Numbered from the stretch's first letter, positions 7,843-17,905 are shown. The stretch is 64,000 nucleotides of DNA from UBA1447 sp964627535 (GCA_964627535.1 CAZVJW010000002.1:1-64000); one strand, 5' to 3'. Notes: generated by a model from the sequence alone, not told the origin. Program-made: numbers and translations.

Positions 7843-10482
7843 ATGGAATGGACAGGGTTGAACGAATTAAGAGAGAAGTATCTTAGATTTTTTGAAAGTA
7901 AAGACCATTTAAGGCTGCCCAGCTTCCCGCTTATTCCACAGGGAGATAAAAGCTTATTGCTGATTAATGCCGGAATGGCACCAATGAAAAAATATTTTAC
8001 AGGTGAACTAAGCCCTCCGAGTGTAAGAGTAACAACATGTCAAAAATGCATTCGAACACCGGATATTGAGCGGGTTGGCAGAACCTCAAGACATGGCACT
8101 TATTTTGAGATGCTTGGCAATTTTTCTTTTGGAAACTATTTTAAACGTGAAGCTATTGCATGGGCTTGGGAGTTTTGCACAGAGGTTTTAAAAATGCCGC
8201 CCGAAAAGCTTTATATCAGTGTTTATCTTGATGATGACGAAGCATATAATATTTGGATTAATGAAATAGGAATTGCGTCAAATCATTTGGTAAGACTTGG
8301 CAAAGAGGATAACTTTTGGGAACATGGTGCCGGCCCATGTGGACCATCCTCTGAGATTTATTATGACCGTGGCGAGAAATACGGGTGCGGTTCACCAGAA
8401 TGCAAAGTAGGCTGTGATTGCGACCGCTATGTCGAGTTTTGGAACTTAGTATTTACACAGTTTTTAAGTGACGGTGCCGGTAACTATACGAACCTTGAAA
8501 ACTGCAATATTGATACCGGAATGGGTTTGGAAAGACTTGCGTGTATTTCACAGGAAGTTGACAATCTGTTCGAGGTTGATACAATAAAGAATATTATGAT
8601 GCATACCATAAAAATTGCAGGTGTAGGTTATAGAGAAAATGAAAAAAACGATATTTCACTAAGAGTTATCACGGACCACATTAGAAGTACAACATTTATG
8701 ATAGGCGATGGAGTTTTACCGTCAAATGAAGGAAGAGGTTATGTTCTTCGACGTCTTCTTCGCCGTGCTGCGCGTCACGGCAGATTATTGGGGATTGATA
8801 ATCCGTTCCTTTCGGAGATATGCAAGACTGTAATTAATGAAAACAGAAATGCTTATCCGGATCTCGCAGAAAAAAGTGATTTTATTTTAAGAGTTATCGC
8901 GACTGAAGAAGAAAATTTCAGCAGAACAATTGATACCGGCCTTCAGCTGCTTGAGCAAATGGTGAATTCTTCATGTTCATCTATCCTAAGCGGACCAGAT
9001 GCTTTTAAGCTTTCCGATACTTTTGGCTTTCCGATAGATTTAACTAAAGAAATTCTTGAAGAAAAGGGAATGACTGTTGATGAGGACGAATTTTTACGAC
9101 TTGCTGTCGAACAAAGGGAAAGAGCTAGAAATTCTCGAAAAAATGCCGGGGCAGATGGTTGGAAGGATACCGGAGTTGTTACGAAAGGTCTGCCGCGAAC
9201 TGGATTTTGTGGATATAATACGCTTGTAACTGAAAGCGAAATTATTACTATTATCACAAATGGTGACCGTATAGACTTTCTTGAATATGGTATAGACGCG
9301 ACGATAGTGCTTAATCAAAGTTCATTCTATGCTGAAAGCGGAGGTCAGGTCGGAGATGTCGGTGTTATTAAAAATGATAGTTTTACTTTTGAGGTAAATA
9401 TGACAACAAAGACGAGTGACGGTACAATTCTCCACCATGGCTCTATAATTGAAGGCGATTGTGCAAGGCAAGGGGACCGCGTTAGCGCTGTTGTTGATAA
9501 AGAAATGAGGGCAGCAACAGCTCGTAATCATACGGCAGCTCATTTATTGCAAGCAGCCTTGCGTAATATTCTCGGAAGTCACATTCAACAAGCGGGTCAA
9601 TTGGTCGGACCGGCTTCTATACGCTTTGATTTTACACATTTTTCTGCCCTTACTATGGAAGAAATATTGGAGGTTGAAAGACAAGTAAATGCTGTGATTC
9701 TTTCCTCGTTACCCGTTTCTTCCACCGAAATGCCAATTGATGAAGCAAAAGCAACAGGTGCTATGGCACTTTTTGGCGAGAAATACGGCAAAACAGTTCG
9801 TGTTGTAAAATCAGGCGATTATTCCGTAGAATTATGCGGAGGAACTCATGTCAACAATACAGCGGAATTAGGACTGTTTAAGATTGTTTCTGAGTCTTCC
9901 GTTGCCTCTGGAGTTCGCAGAATTGAAGGAGTTTCTGGCTTTGTAACGCTTGATTTGATGAATCACAATGAAAACATTATTAAAAATACCGCGCGCGCAA
10001 TTAAATTGGGAAATATACAGGAGCTTGAGCAAAGGGCAACCGGTCTTATGTTGGAAATTAAAGCAAAAGATAAAGAAATTGAACAGCTTACCTCAAAGTT
10101 ATCTTTAATTAAAGTCAGGGATCTTATGCAAGGAGCAAGGCTGATTGGAAATATAAATCTTATAACTGCTGTTATTGAAGATTCAACTTCTGAAGAGATT
10201 CGTTCAATGTGTGACACTATAAAGGCCAGCGAAAGTAATGTTGTTGTAGTAATGGCAAGTATAAATACGGAAAAGAGAACAGTGAATTTTGCTGCTGCGT
10301 GTTCACCGGGTGCAATTGAGTTAGGAGCACATGCGGGGAATATCGTCAGAATAATCGCAACCCTTGCAGGCGGTTCGGGCGGCGGGCGGCCGGACAGCGC
10401 AATGGCCGGAGCCAAAAATGCAGCAAAGGCAGCTGAAGCTATTGCGGCTGTTGACGAAACTCTCAGAAAAATGATAAAATAA
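7843..10482 (+). CDS. alaS: Alanyl-tRNA synthetase
   Basis: An 879-residue class II synthetase that charges tRNA-Ala. The N-terminal aminoacylation core begins at about residue 1 and includes GTYFEMLGNFSFG and the GPCGPSSEI motif. The editing domain has the zinc/substrate motif HTAAH (H562, H566) and CGGTH (C664, H668). The C-terminal oligomerisation domain ends with the glycine-rich GGSGGGRPDSA segment. Length is full. Start ATG 7843 has AGGAG at 7830-7834 with 8 nt spacing. It is controlled by the T-box leader and probably co-transcribed with the HIT gene 51 nt later. Confidence 0.97.
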   Translation: MEWTGLNELREKYLRFFESKDHLRLPSFPLIPQGDKSLLLINAGMAPMKKYFTGELSPPSVRVTTCQKCIRTPDIERVGRTSRHGTYFEMLGNFSFGNYFKREAIAWAWEFCTEVLKMPPEKLYISVYLDDDEAYNIWINEIGIASNHLVRLGKEDNFWEHGAGPCGPSSEIYYDRGEKYGCGSPECKVGCDCDRYVEFWNLVFTQFLSDGAGNYTNLENCNIDTGMGLERLACISQEVDNLFEVDTIKNIMMHTIKIAGVGYRENEKNDISLRVITDHIRSTTFMIGDGVLPSNEGRGYVLRRLLRRAARHGRLLGIDNPFLSEICKTVINENRNAYPDLAEKSDFILRVIATEEENFSRTIDTGLQLLEQMVNSSCSSILSGPDAFKLSDTFGFPIDLTKEILEEKGMTVDEDEFLRLAVEQRERARNSRKNAGADGWKDTGVVTKGLPRTGFCGYNTLVTESEIITIITNGDRIDFLEYGIDATIVLNQSSFYAESGGQVGDVGVIKNDSFTFEVNMTTKTSDGTILHHGSIIEGDCARQGDRVSAVVDKEMRAATARNHTAAHLLQAALRNILGSHIQQAGQLVGPASIRFDFTHFSALTMEEILEVERQVNAVILSSLPVSSTEMPIDEAKATGAMALFGEKYGKTVRVVKSGDYSVELCGGTHVNNTAELGLFKIVSESSVASGVRRIEGVSGFVTLDLMNHNENIIKNTARAIKLGNIQELEQRATGLMLEIKAKDKEIEQLTSKLSLIKVRDLMQGARLIGNINLITAVIEDSTSEEIRSMCDTIKASESNVVVVMASINTEKRTVNFAAACSPGAIELGAHAGNIVRIIATLAGGSGGGRPDSAMAGAKNAAKAAEAIAAVDETLRKMIK

Positions 10483-10533
10483 GTGCAACTCGGAAAATAT
10501 CAATTTATATAAATGAATTGAGGAGATGAGATA

Positions 10534-10872
10534 ATGGAATGTATTTTTTGTAAGATAGTTAAAGGTGAAATTCCGTCAAATAAAGTTTATGAAGATGAAA
10601 TGGTTTTAGCTTTCTATGACTTGAACCCGCAGGCACCGGTTCATATATTAATTATCACAAAAGATCATATTAAGTCTGCTGCGGAAATTGATAACATCAA
10701 TAGTTTTCTTGTTGCGCATGTTTTCGAAATTGCAGCAAAATTGGCAACTGATTTACAGCTTGATAATGGATTCAGAATAGTAACAAACTGCGGTGACATT
10801 GCCGGTCAGAGTGTTAAACACCTTCATTTTCACTTACTAGGCGGAAGAGAATTTTCATGGCCTCCGGGTTGA
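10534..10872 (+). CDS. HIT family nucleotide hydrolase (HINT-like)
   Basis: A 112-residue histidine triad protein. The N-terminal CIFCKIVKGEIPS motif and the C-terminal triad H96-L-H98-F-H100 are intact, with the WPPG end typical of bacterial HinT. Family members hydrolyse AMP-lysine, adenosine phosphoramidates or aminoacyl-AMP. Location just after an aminoacyl-tRNA synthetase fits the idea of clearing aminoacyl-adenylates, but this is inference. GAGGAGAT supplies the ribosome binding site. Confidence 0.93.
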   Translation: MECIFCKIVKGEIPSNKVYEDEMVLAFYDLNPQAPVHILIITKDHIKSAAEIDNINSFLVAHVFEIAAKLATDLQLDNGFRIVTNCGDIAGQSVKHLHFHLLGGREFSWPPG

Positions 10873-10917
10873 TTTCTTTAACGTGCGTATACAAAAACAA
10901 TCACAGGAGGGAAATTA

Positions 10918-13149
10918 ATGCCTCGGCCATTTGCTGTTATCGGCATAACGTTTTTTCTGACTCTTGTTATGCTGTCATATACAAATGAAAAAATGGCAGT
11001 TATTTTTCTTTGCCTTGCATGCATAAGTATAATACCATTCTTGTCAATAAAGGTTTTTAGACAACAGGCAGTTTTTCCGGCAGCTTGTTTTGCGGTTGCT
11101 GCCGGATGTATATTGTTCTTGACCGCAGACAAGTTTACATATAAGCCTGCCATAGCTCTTTCCGGTGAAAATGTGAATTTCAGCGGCACAATAATCGAAT
11201 TGCCTATAAAAGAAAACGGAAGGTTTTACTATATTGTTAAAACGGATAGAGTAAACGGTGATCCGTCAAATGTGAAAATACGTCTTTCGTGTGCTGAGCC
11301 TCTTGAAACAGTCCCATATGATAATGTGACCGTGACCGATGCAACTGTTTATGTTTTAGGTGAAAAAAATGAAGATTCGCTAATGTATTTTAAAACTACG
11401 GGTACATATTTAGGCGCATATTCATTATCTGAAATTGCGATAAACCCGGCTTTTAATAAACCGGTTATGTATTATATACTGTCGTTAAAACAAATAATAT
11501 TTAATAATATAAATGAACTGTTGCCAAACGAAAACGGAGGTCTTGTTGCCGCGCTGCTGCTTGGTGACAAATCGTTGATATCGGATAGAAATTTATTAAA
11601 CTTCGCAGATATCGGAATTTCTCATATTATCGCAATTTCAGGATTAAATCTTTCAATATTTTTATTAATATTCCTTGATATTTTTGAACGCCTAAAACTG
11701 AATAAACGAATTGTGTATGCTTCTTCCGCTGCTTTTGTCATATTGGTTATGGCACTTGCAGGATTTTCAGCTTCGGTTCTTCGTGCAGGGATTATGCTGC
11801 TTATTCTGCTTATTGGTAAATTGATAAATAAAGATGCCGATGCCTTGAACTCAATAGGTCTATCTGTTCTTTTAATTACGGCGTTTAGTCCGTTTGAAGC
11901 AGGATATATTGGATTACAGCTTTCGGTCTTTGCGACACTTGGCATTTTGATTTTAAATAAAAATCTCGCAATACCGTTTGAAATCGTTGCGAATAAAATC
12001 AATAATAAAATATTCAGGCGACTTTTTAAGTTTATTTGCGAAACTGTTACGGTGACTCTTTCTGCTTCAGTCTTTACAATACCAATAACTATTATTGCTT
12101 TTAAAAGCGTTTCGTTGATATCAATAATATCAAATTTGCTGCTTGTTTACAGTTCAACACTTGCGATGATTTTTGGCAGTATGTCTGCTTTATTCTTTGA
12201 ATTACCTTTTATTTCATTTATTAGTTATCCATTTGCAATAATATCAGGCTTGTTGGCAAAATATATATTAAAGTGTTCCGAAATTCTTGCAGATATTCCG
12301 TATGCAAACGTTAGCGCGAGCGAAAACTATGTAAAACTGTGGTTGGCAGGATCATTTCTTATATTAGCATTAGCATTGGTTATTGGTAAAAATAGAACAA
12401 AGCGATATATTTGTCTTTCGGCAACTCTTTGCTCGACAGCTTTAGTAATTGCGGTTTGTTCATATAAAATTGTTAATATAAATGTCACCAGAATTACCGT
12501 TGCTGATATAGGGAACGCAAGTTCAACGTTAATTTCAAAACCCGGACATGCTGCGCTTATTGGATGCGGCGGAGATGAGTTTGCTGCAAATAATATATTG
12601 GAAGTGATGAAAGAAAATAATGTCAAGTCACTTGAATTGTTACTAATTCCGAGAACCGCTGTAACGGAATCAAAATCGGCGACGGATATTCTTGAAATCT
12701 ATAGTTCTGATAAAATAATATTGCCTGAATTAAATTATGATTTTGAATATATTGCTGACAACTATTCCACTGTAATTTCAAAAGAAGAAAATATATTCCT
12801 TTGGGATAGTGTGGAAATTAAATATTTATGTTATATTGATTTAAGCTGTGCTTATGCGGATGTTTCGGGAACGACTATTTTGTTTATTTTTTATCCCGGT
12901 AGTAATACTAAAAAAATACCCTCAGAATGGATGAAAGCTGATATTTTGATTTGCCGGGCAAAACCCCCTGCAGATTTAAATTGCTTAAACTTTAAAACAA
13001 TAATTATTTCCGGTGATAATGCCCACGTAGTGGATGACATAAATAAAATCAATAATGCAGTTGGAAATACTTATATTACAGCATCAAATGGAAATATATT
13101 GATTGAAACGCGAGGGAAATCAGTATTTTCGGTCGGGAGAAAAAAATAA
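10918..13149 (+). CDS. comEC: ComEC/Rec2-type DNA uptake channel
   Basis: A 743-residue polytopic membrane protein. Residues 1-75 contain transmembrane helices, about 75-170 form the OB/DUF4131 region, and about 190-500 form the competence channel with the family hallmark GISHIIAISGLNLS. The last 220 residues occupy the place of the metallo-beta-lactamase domain but show no HxHxDH metal motif, so that domain is probably catalytically dead. Such proteins import single-stranded DNA in transformable bacteria. It ends TAATG with holA, so the pair is translationally coupled. Confidence 0.88.
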   Translation: MPRPFAVIGITFFLTLVMLSYTNEKMAVIFLCLACISIIPFLSIKVFRQQAVFPAACFAVAAGCILFLTADKFTYKPAIALSGENVNFSGTIIELPIKENGRFYYIVKTDRVNGDPSNVKIRLSCAEPLETVPYDNVTVTDATVYVLGEKNEDSLMYFKTTGTYLGAYSLSEIAINPAFNKPVMYYILSLKQIIFNNINELLPNENGGLVAALLLGDKSLISDRNLLNFADIGISHIIAISGLNLSIFLLIFLDIFERLKLNKRIVYASSAAFVILVMALAGFSASVLRAGIMLLILLIGKLINKDADALNSIGLSVLLITAFSPFEAGYIGLQLSVFATLGILILNKNLAIPFEIVANKINNKIFRRLFKFICETVTVTLSASVFTIPITIIAFKSVSLISIISNLLLVYSSTLAMIFGSMSALFFELPFISFISYPFAIISGLLAKYILKCSEILADIPYANVSASENYVKLWLAGSFLILALALVIGKNRTKRYICLSATLCSTALVIAVCSYKIVNINVTRITVADIGNASSTLISKPGHAALIGCGGDEFAANNILEVMKENNVKSLELLLIPRTAVTESKSATDILEIYSSDKIILPELNYDFEYIADNYSTVISKEENIFLWDSVEIKYLCYIDLSCAYADVSGTTILFIFYPGSNTKKIPSEWMKADILICRAKPPADLNCLNFKTIIISGDNAHVVDDINKINNAVGNTYITASNGNILIETRGKSVFSVGRKK

Positions 13150-14282
13150 TGAAGATATCATCGGAGATTGAACTGAAAAATGTGCTTAAGAGCAATGAAA
13201 TTGGCGGACTGTATTTTATTTACGGCAATGAGAGCTATCTAAAAATGATGTATGCAAACAAAATAGCACATAAAGCAGTACAAAAAGAATTTGAAGTTTT
13301 TAACATTCATTTTTTTGACGGCAGGGTCACATCAGTTGACAAAATTGCTGAAGCTGTTGAGGCCATGCCAATGTTCAGTGATAAAACGTGTGTTGTTGTG
13401 AATGATTTGCCTATCCATGAATTCGAACAGACACAAATTGACAATTTAGAAGCTGTTATAACCGATATTCCAAGATCGTGTGCGCTTATTTTACTTATGG
13501 ATACGGTTGAAAAGAAGGAAAAGAAAGAAAAAAAAGGGAGTATTGAAAACACAGAAAATGAAAACGAAACAATAAATGATACCGATAAGATTATTTCCGA
13601 GGAAAAATCAAAAAAAGAAAATGTTTGGGATATAATTTTAAAAATTGCGGTAGAAAAAGGATATGCAATAGAATTAAACAAGAAAACAAACTCTGAACTT
13701 GCTGAAATAGTAACTTCCGGAGCGAAAAAAAGAGGATACATAATCAGTAATGATACAGCAAGGTATCTGGTAGAGAATGTCGGAAATGATTTAAGCAATC
13801 TTCAAAACGAACTTAATAAAGTTTGCTCATTTGTTAAAAGTGAAGCTATCACAAGAAGTGATATTGATAAAGTTGCTGTAAAATCCATTGAAGCGAAAAT
13901 ATTTGATATGGCGAAATTCTTGATTGAGAAAAAATATGATGAAGCATATCGGATTTTGGATACCTTGTTTTCTCAAAAAACTGAACCTACTCTAATTGTT
14001 GGTACACTAATATCACCTTTTATTGACATTTACAGAGTGAAACTTGCTATTATAGCGGGTGAGAAAGCAATCAATGTGGCTAAAAATTTTGATTATAAAG
14101 GGAAGGAATTCAAGCTAACGAATTCTGTCGGTTATGCCTCGAGAATTTCTGTTGCTCAGCTTCGTAAATGTTTGAGTGCCCTTGATGATGCCGATGCTGT
14201 ACTTAAAAGACAGTCGAATGATTCGAAAATTATAATTGAACAGACAATGGCACGCATGCTTCTTGCTATGGATACTAAATAA
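13149..14282 (+). CDS. holA: DNA polymerase III delta subunit
   Basis: A 377-residue clamp-loader subunit that opens the beta clamp. The N-terminal AAA-like domain starts with GLYFIYGNESYLK, with a VVVNDLP strand near residue 85. The helical C-terminal collar domain ends with a QSNDSKIIIEQTMARML segment. A very charged, Lys/Glu/Asn-rich stretch of about 35 residues (121-157) interrupts the AAA core and is not usual for the family. The start overlaps the comEC stop by one base. The comEC-holA order is standard in Firmicutes; the rpsT gene that often follows is absent here. Confidence 0.9.
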   Translation: MKISSEIELKNVLKSNEIGGLYFIYGNESYLKMMYANKIAHKAVQKEFEVFNIHFFDGRVTSVDKIAEAVEAMPMFSDKTCVVVNDLPIHEFEQTQIDNLEAVITDIPRSCALILLMDTVEKKEKKEKKGSIENTENENETINDTDKIISEEKSKKENVWDIILKIAVEKGYAIELNKKTNSELAEIVTSGAKKRGYIISNDTARYLVENVGNDLSNLQNELNKVCSFVKSEAITRSDIDKVAVKSIEAKIFDMAKFLIEKKYDEAYRILDTLFSQKTEPTLIVGTLISPFIDIYRVKLAIIAGEKAINVAKNFDYKGKEFKLTNSVGYASRISVAQLRKCLSALDDADAVLKRQSNDSKIIIEQTMARMLLAMDTK

Positions 14283-14391
14283 TTCAATTAAGAATCAAAT
14301 AACAAACTGTAATGATGTTCATATTATCCGTTGTTTTTGTAAAATCCGGTTATAATACAGGATATTAAATTCCAATAGAAATGGTGCTAAA

Positions 14392-14991
14392 ATGATAAAA
14401 ATTAAACAAGCGGTTATTGTCGAGGGTAAATATGATAAAATTAAATTGTCGGCGATTTTGGATGCTGTGATTATAGAGACAGATGGCTTTAAAATCTTCA
14501 AAGATAAAGGTAAACAGCTTCTCATAAGAAAGCTTGCTGAAACTTGCGGAATTTTAATATTAACGGATAGCGATTCGGCCGGATTTAAAATACGTTCGTT
14601 TATTAGTGGAACAGTTACTGCCGGAAATATTACACATGCGTATATTCCTGATATATTAGGGAAGGAGCGCAGAAAGATTTCACCTTCAAAAGAAGGGAAA
14701 CTTGGAGTTGAAGGCGTTCCGTCTAGCGTAATACTTGAGGCTCTGACACAGGCAGGAATTGCTTGTGAAGAGACAACAGAAAAAAGCAGAAAGATTACAA
14801 AAAACGATCTATATGAAGATGAAATAACAGGGAAAAAAAACAGCAGACAGATAAAGGCTGATCTGCTCAAATACTTAGAATTGCCTGAAAGAATCTCAAC
14901 CAACTCATTGATGCAAATTCTAAATGTATTTATGACATATGATGAATACAAAAGAGCTGTTAATATAAGTAAAACTGAGATGGGGGATTGA
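14392..14991 (+). CDS. rnmV: Ribonuclease M5 (5S rRNA maturation)
   Basis: A 199-residue Toprim endonuclease. The Toprim glutamate is in VIVEGKYD (near residue 11) and the DxD motif is in ILTDSDSAGFKIR (near 62). HAYIPDI, ERRKISPS and the following GKLGVEGV are characteristic of RNase M5, which trims 5S rRNA precursor in low-GC Gram-positives. The ribosome binding site is weak (AATGG). The gene is separated from holA by 109 nt containing an isolated TATAAT (14351-14356) without a good -35. No 5S rRNA gene is in the window. Confidence 0.92.
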   Translation: MIKIKQAVIVEGKYDKIKLSAILDAVIIETDGFKIFKDKGKQLLIRKLAETCGILILTDSDSAGFKIRSFISGTVTAGNITHAYIPDILGKERRKISPSKEGKLGVEGVPSSVILEALTQAGIACEETTEKSRKITKNDLYEDEITGKKNSRQIKADLLKYLELPERISTNSLMQILNVFMTYDEYKRAVNISKTEMGD

Positions 14992-14992
14992 A

Positions 14993-15487
14993 ATGATCAG
15001 AATTGGCAATGGATACGATGTACATAGACTTACAGAGGGACGAAAACTGATAATTGGCGGCGAAGAGATCCCTTTTTTAAAAGGTCTTCTCGGTCATTCT
15101 GATGCCGATGTGTTACTTCATGCGATTTCTGATGCTCTTCTGGGCGCGGCGTCATATGGGGATATTGGTGATATGTTCCCTGATGATGATCCGGCATTTA
15201 TGAATGCTGACAGTTTAAATTTATTGAAATCGGTTGTTAAAAAACTTGATGCTAACGGATTTAAAATTGTAAATATTGATTCAACTGTGATTGCACAGTT
15301 GCCAAAACTCAAACCCTATATTTATAGTATGCGCCAAAACATCGCTAATATATGCTGTATAAATATTGATTGCGTAAGTGTTAAGGCGACTACTGAAGAG
15401 GGCTTGGGCTTTTCCGGAAGAGGCGAAGGAATTGCCGCAAATGCCGTGTGTTTAATTGAAAGAGAAATAGAGTGTACAAATGCTTAA
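14993..15487 (+). CDS. ispF: 2-C-methyl-D-erythritol 2,4-cyclodiphosphate synthase
   Basis: A 164-residue MEP-pathway enzyme that forms the cyclic diphosphate intermediate of isoprenoid synthesis. The zinc ligands D9, H11 and H43 sit at the positions equivalent to E. coli D8, H10 and H42. DIGDMFPDDD and the closing EEGLGFSGRGEG signature are intact, so the enzyme should be active. It begins one base after the rnmV stop, with TGGGGGA as ribosome binding site. No ispD is adjacent. Confidence 0.96.
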   Translation: MIRIGNGYDVHRLTEGRKLIIGGEEIPFLKGLLGHSDADVLLHAISDALLGAASYGDIGDMFPDDDPAFMNADSLNLLKSVVKKLDANGFKIVNIDSTVIAQLPKLKPYIYSMRQNIANICCINIDCVSVKATTEEGLGFSGRGEGIAANAVCLIEREIECTNA

Positions 15488-15512
15488 CATTTTGTGAAAT
15501 TTCTTCGGAAAA

Positions 15513-15541
15513 TTGCATGTGTTTTAGTATTGTGTTAAAAT
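15513..15541 (+). promoter_or_regulatory. SigA-type promoter of cdaA-cdaR
   Basis: TTGCAT (15513-15518), 17-nt spacer, TAAAAT (15536-15541) with an extended -10 TG at 15533-15534. The start site near 15548 leaves a leader of about 60 nt before cdaA. Confidence 0.6.
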
Positions 15542-15610
15542 ATAGATATGTTTATATATCAAAGCACAATAAATTGCATTTTAAATAATGGCTTGAGATG
15601 AGGGAAAACT

Positions 15611-16501
15611 ATGCGTTTTTTAGAGATGCTTGGCAGTTTATGGGATCAGATATCAACAATACTGCTTTCATTCAGAATTCCGGATTTACTTGATATATGT
15701 CTTGTCGCATTTATTCTTTATAGCGCAATTAAACTTATTAGAGAAACAAGAGCTATGCAATTAGCCAAAGGACTTGTTCTTCTTGGAATCGGTTATTTAA
15801 TTATTTCAGCCCTAAATATGCAAACAAGTATCTTCATATTTCAGAAGTTGCTCTCTAATTTCATTATTGTCGTTGTTATTGTGTTTCAACAAGAAATACG
15901 TCACGCATTAGAAAGTGTTGGCGGAAGCAGCCTTAAAAGTTTCAGTATTCTTAGTGGAACAAAAAATGATAATATAAAGCGGGATGAAGCAACTAAAGAA
16001 GCGATTAATGCTGTATGCAAAGCGGGTAGTGATTTAAGTCAAAAAAAAATTGGTGCTATAATTGCGTTCGAAAAGGGAACGCTTCTGGGCGAAGTTATTA
16101 ATACCGGAACACTTGTTGATGCGAATGTTACAAAGGAACTAATAGGAAATATATTTTTCCCAATGTCACCTTTACATGATGGCGCTGTAATTATCAGATA
16201 TGGCAGAATTTATGCGGCAGGGTGCATTTTGCCATTAACACAGAATAACAATATAAGTCGTGAATTGGGAACTCGACATAGAGCGGCATTGGGACTAAGC
16301 GAACAGAGTGATGCTATTGTTGTGGTTATATCAGAAGAATCCGGATCTATTTCTGTTGCTTTGAAAGGGGAGCTTTCAAGAAATATTTCAGAGGAAGAAC
16401 TATTTGAAAAACTGATTAGTTATTTATTATATACTGAAACCCAAAATGATAAAGAAATTGGCCGAATCAGAAAAATCTTTGGGGGCAAAAGAAATGAATA
16501 A
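15611..16501 (+). CDS. cdaA: Diadenylate cyclase CdaA
   Basis: A 296-residue membrane enzyme that condenses two ATP into cyclic di-AMP, an essential regulator of potassium and turgor in Firmicutes. Three transmembrane helices occupy about residues 20-100, followed by the DAC domain. Catalytic motifs are D190-G191-A192 and R222-H223-R224. Its downstream partner cdaR overlaps by 8 nt. The third gene of the usual cdaA-cdaR-glmM operon is missing; a two-component system follows instead. Confidence 0.96.
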   Translation: MRFLEMLGSLWDQISTILLSFRIPDLLDICLVAFILYSAIKLIRETRAMQLAKGLVLLGIGYLIISALNMQTSIFIFQKLLSNFIIVVVIVFQQEIRHALESVGGSSLKSFSILSGTKNDNIKRDEATKEAINAVCKAGSDLSQKKIGAIIAFEKGTLLGEVINTGTLVDANVTKELIGNIFFPMSPLHDGAVIIRYGRIYAAGCILPLTQNNNISRELGTRHRAALGLSEQSDAIVVVISEESGSISVALKGELSRNISEEELFEKLISYLLYTETQNDKEIGRIRKIFGGKRNE

Positions 16502-17780
16502 AGATAAAACATCTCTGAATAAATTATTTTATAACAATAGATTTGTTCTGCTGTTTTCGATTTTATTGGCAATTATTATTTGGCTGATTGTTGCTTTACA
16601 GTTCAGCCCTGAGGTTACTCGCGTTATTAAAGATGTACCGGTAAAAATAGAAAGTTCAAATAACGTTGAATCTTTTAATCTGCAATTATTTGGGAACAAA
16701 GACTTTACAGTGGACGTTACGGTTGTTGGAAGAAGATATGTCGTTTCACAAAGCATTTTAACCGCCGATGATATAGTGGCAACCGCAAAAACGAATTATG
16801 TTGATTCTGCAGGCAAATATTCATTAAGCCTTGATGTTCAACCAAAATCACAGTCTCCGGATTATTCTATCACCAATGTTTCGAATGACCATATAGAGGT
16901 TTATTTTGACGAATTTAAAGAAGGTGAATATACGCTGATTCCGGAGATTGTTTCCGATAGTAATATTGTACCTGAAGGTTACTTTAAAGACCAAGAGGTG
17001 TTATCTGCAAATACAGTCTCGATTTCGGGACCTGCAACCGAAATAAACAAAATTAGTAAGGTGTATGCAAGAACAACAGTAGAAAAAGCATTAACTTTTA
17101 CAAAAACCTTTGAAACTGAAATAATTCCTTTGGGTGAATATGGAGGGGCTTTACGTTATTTAACTATCAATAATGGGAATGCGGACATCACATTAACAAT
17201 ACCGGTATATAAACTTAAAGAGTTTCCGGTATCAATAACTTATAAAAACGCCCCTGCATACTATTTGACAAATCCCTTAGTTTATACATGTAACCCAAAA
17301 GTTGCAATGTTCGGAGTTAATGAAAATAACATTAATAATATTTCAGAAATCAGTGCCGGTATAATTGATTTTAATGCTTTAAAGGCGGGAATAAACAGTA
17401 TTACAATAAAGAGTGAAGATATTAAAGATGCAAAAGTTATGGGTGATATTAAATCGTTTAAAATTACAATTGACGCAAGTGATCTTTCGGAAAGAAAATT
17501 GTCGGTTCCGCTGGCAAATATAACTACAATAAATAAAAACCAGAGTAATTCTGTAAACATAAAAAGTTCTGGAATATCAAATATAACAGTTGTGGGGAAG
17601 AAATCCATTATTGATTCTCTTACCGCTGATGATATTTTTGCTGATGTTGACCTTGACAATAAACAATTAGAAAGCGGATCTATGAGTGTTCAAGCAAAAC
17701 TATATGTTAAAAGCCATGATAATTGCTGGGTATACGGTCAGTATTCTGTAGACGTTGTTATTTTGAAAATACAAAACTAA
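16494..17780 (+). CDS. cdaR: YbbR-domain regulator CdaR
   Basis: A 428-residue membrane-anchored protein. An N-terminal transmembrane helix (about residues 15-33) is followed by an extracellular array of roughly four YbbR beta-domains. In Bacillus and Listeria, CdaR binds and modulates CdaA. I start at ATG 16494, preceded by a G-rich site at 16481-16485, rather than the upstream ATG 16446 that lies within cdaA. The 8-nt overlap with cdaA indicates coupled synthesis. Confidence 0.92.
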   Translation: MNKDKTSLNKLFYNNRFVLLFSILLAIIIWLIVALQFSPEVTRVIKDVPVKIESSNNVESFNLQLFGNKDFTVDVTVVGRRYVVSQSILTADDIVATAKTNYVDSAGKYSLSLDVQPKSQSPDYSITNVSNDHIEVYFDEFKEGEYTLIPEIVSDSNIVPEGYFKDQEVLSANTVSISGPATEINKISKVYARTTVEKALTFTKTFETEIIPLGEYGGALRYLTINNGNADITLTIPVYKLKEFPVSITYKNAPAYYLTNPLVYTCNPKVAMFGVNENNINNISEISAGIIDFNALKAGINSITIKSEDIKDAKVMGDIKSFKITIDASDLSERKLSVPLANITTINKNQSNSVNIKSSGISNITVVGKKSIIDSLTADDIFADVDLDNKQLESGSMSVQAKLYVKSHDNCWVYGQYSVDVVILKIQN

Positions 17781-17905
17781 GTCCGGTTTGGCTGAAGTTT
17801 TTGATGAAGTTTATCAATCGTCGTTAAAAAATACTATTGTTCTGTGATTATTAGAATTGAGATATGAGAAATTACTTTAATTACAAAGGAGGTTAAGCAA
17901 AATTT

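Noticed and set aside
9963..10415. 150-codon minus-strand frame opposite alaS
   Set aside because: Lies entirely within the alaS coding region, which is complete and typical.
13307..13798. 163-codon minus-strand frame opposite holA
   Set aside because: Its Phe/Ser-rich sequence is just the complement of the Lys/Glu-rich HolA insertion.
14331..14356. Promoter before rnmV (TTGTTT and TATAAT)
   Set aside because: The spacer is only 14 nt and no other -35 fits the TATAAT.
14319..14951. 210-codon minus-strand open frame opposite rnmV
   Set aside because: The plus-strand RNase M5 has all its motifs; the antisense frame is a Phe/Ser-rich shadow with no ribosome binding site or family.
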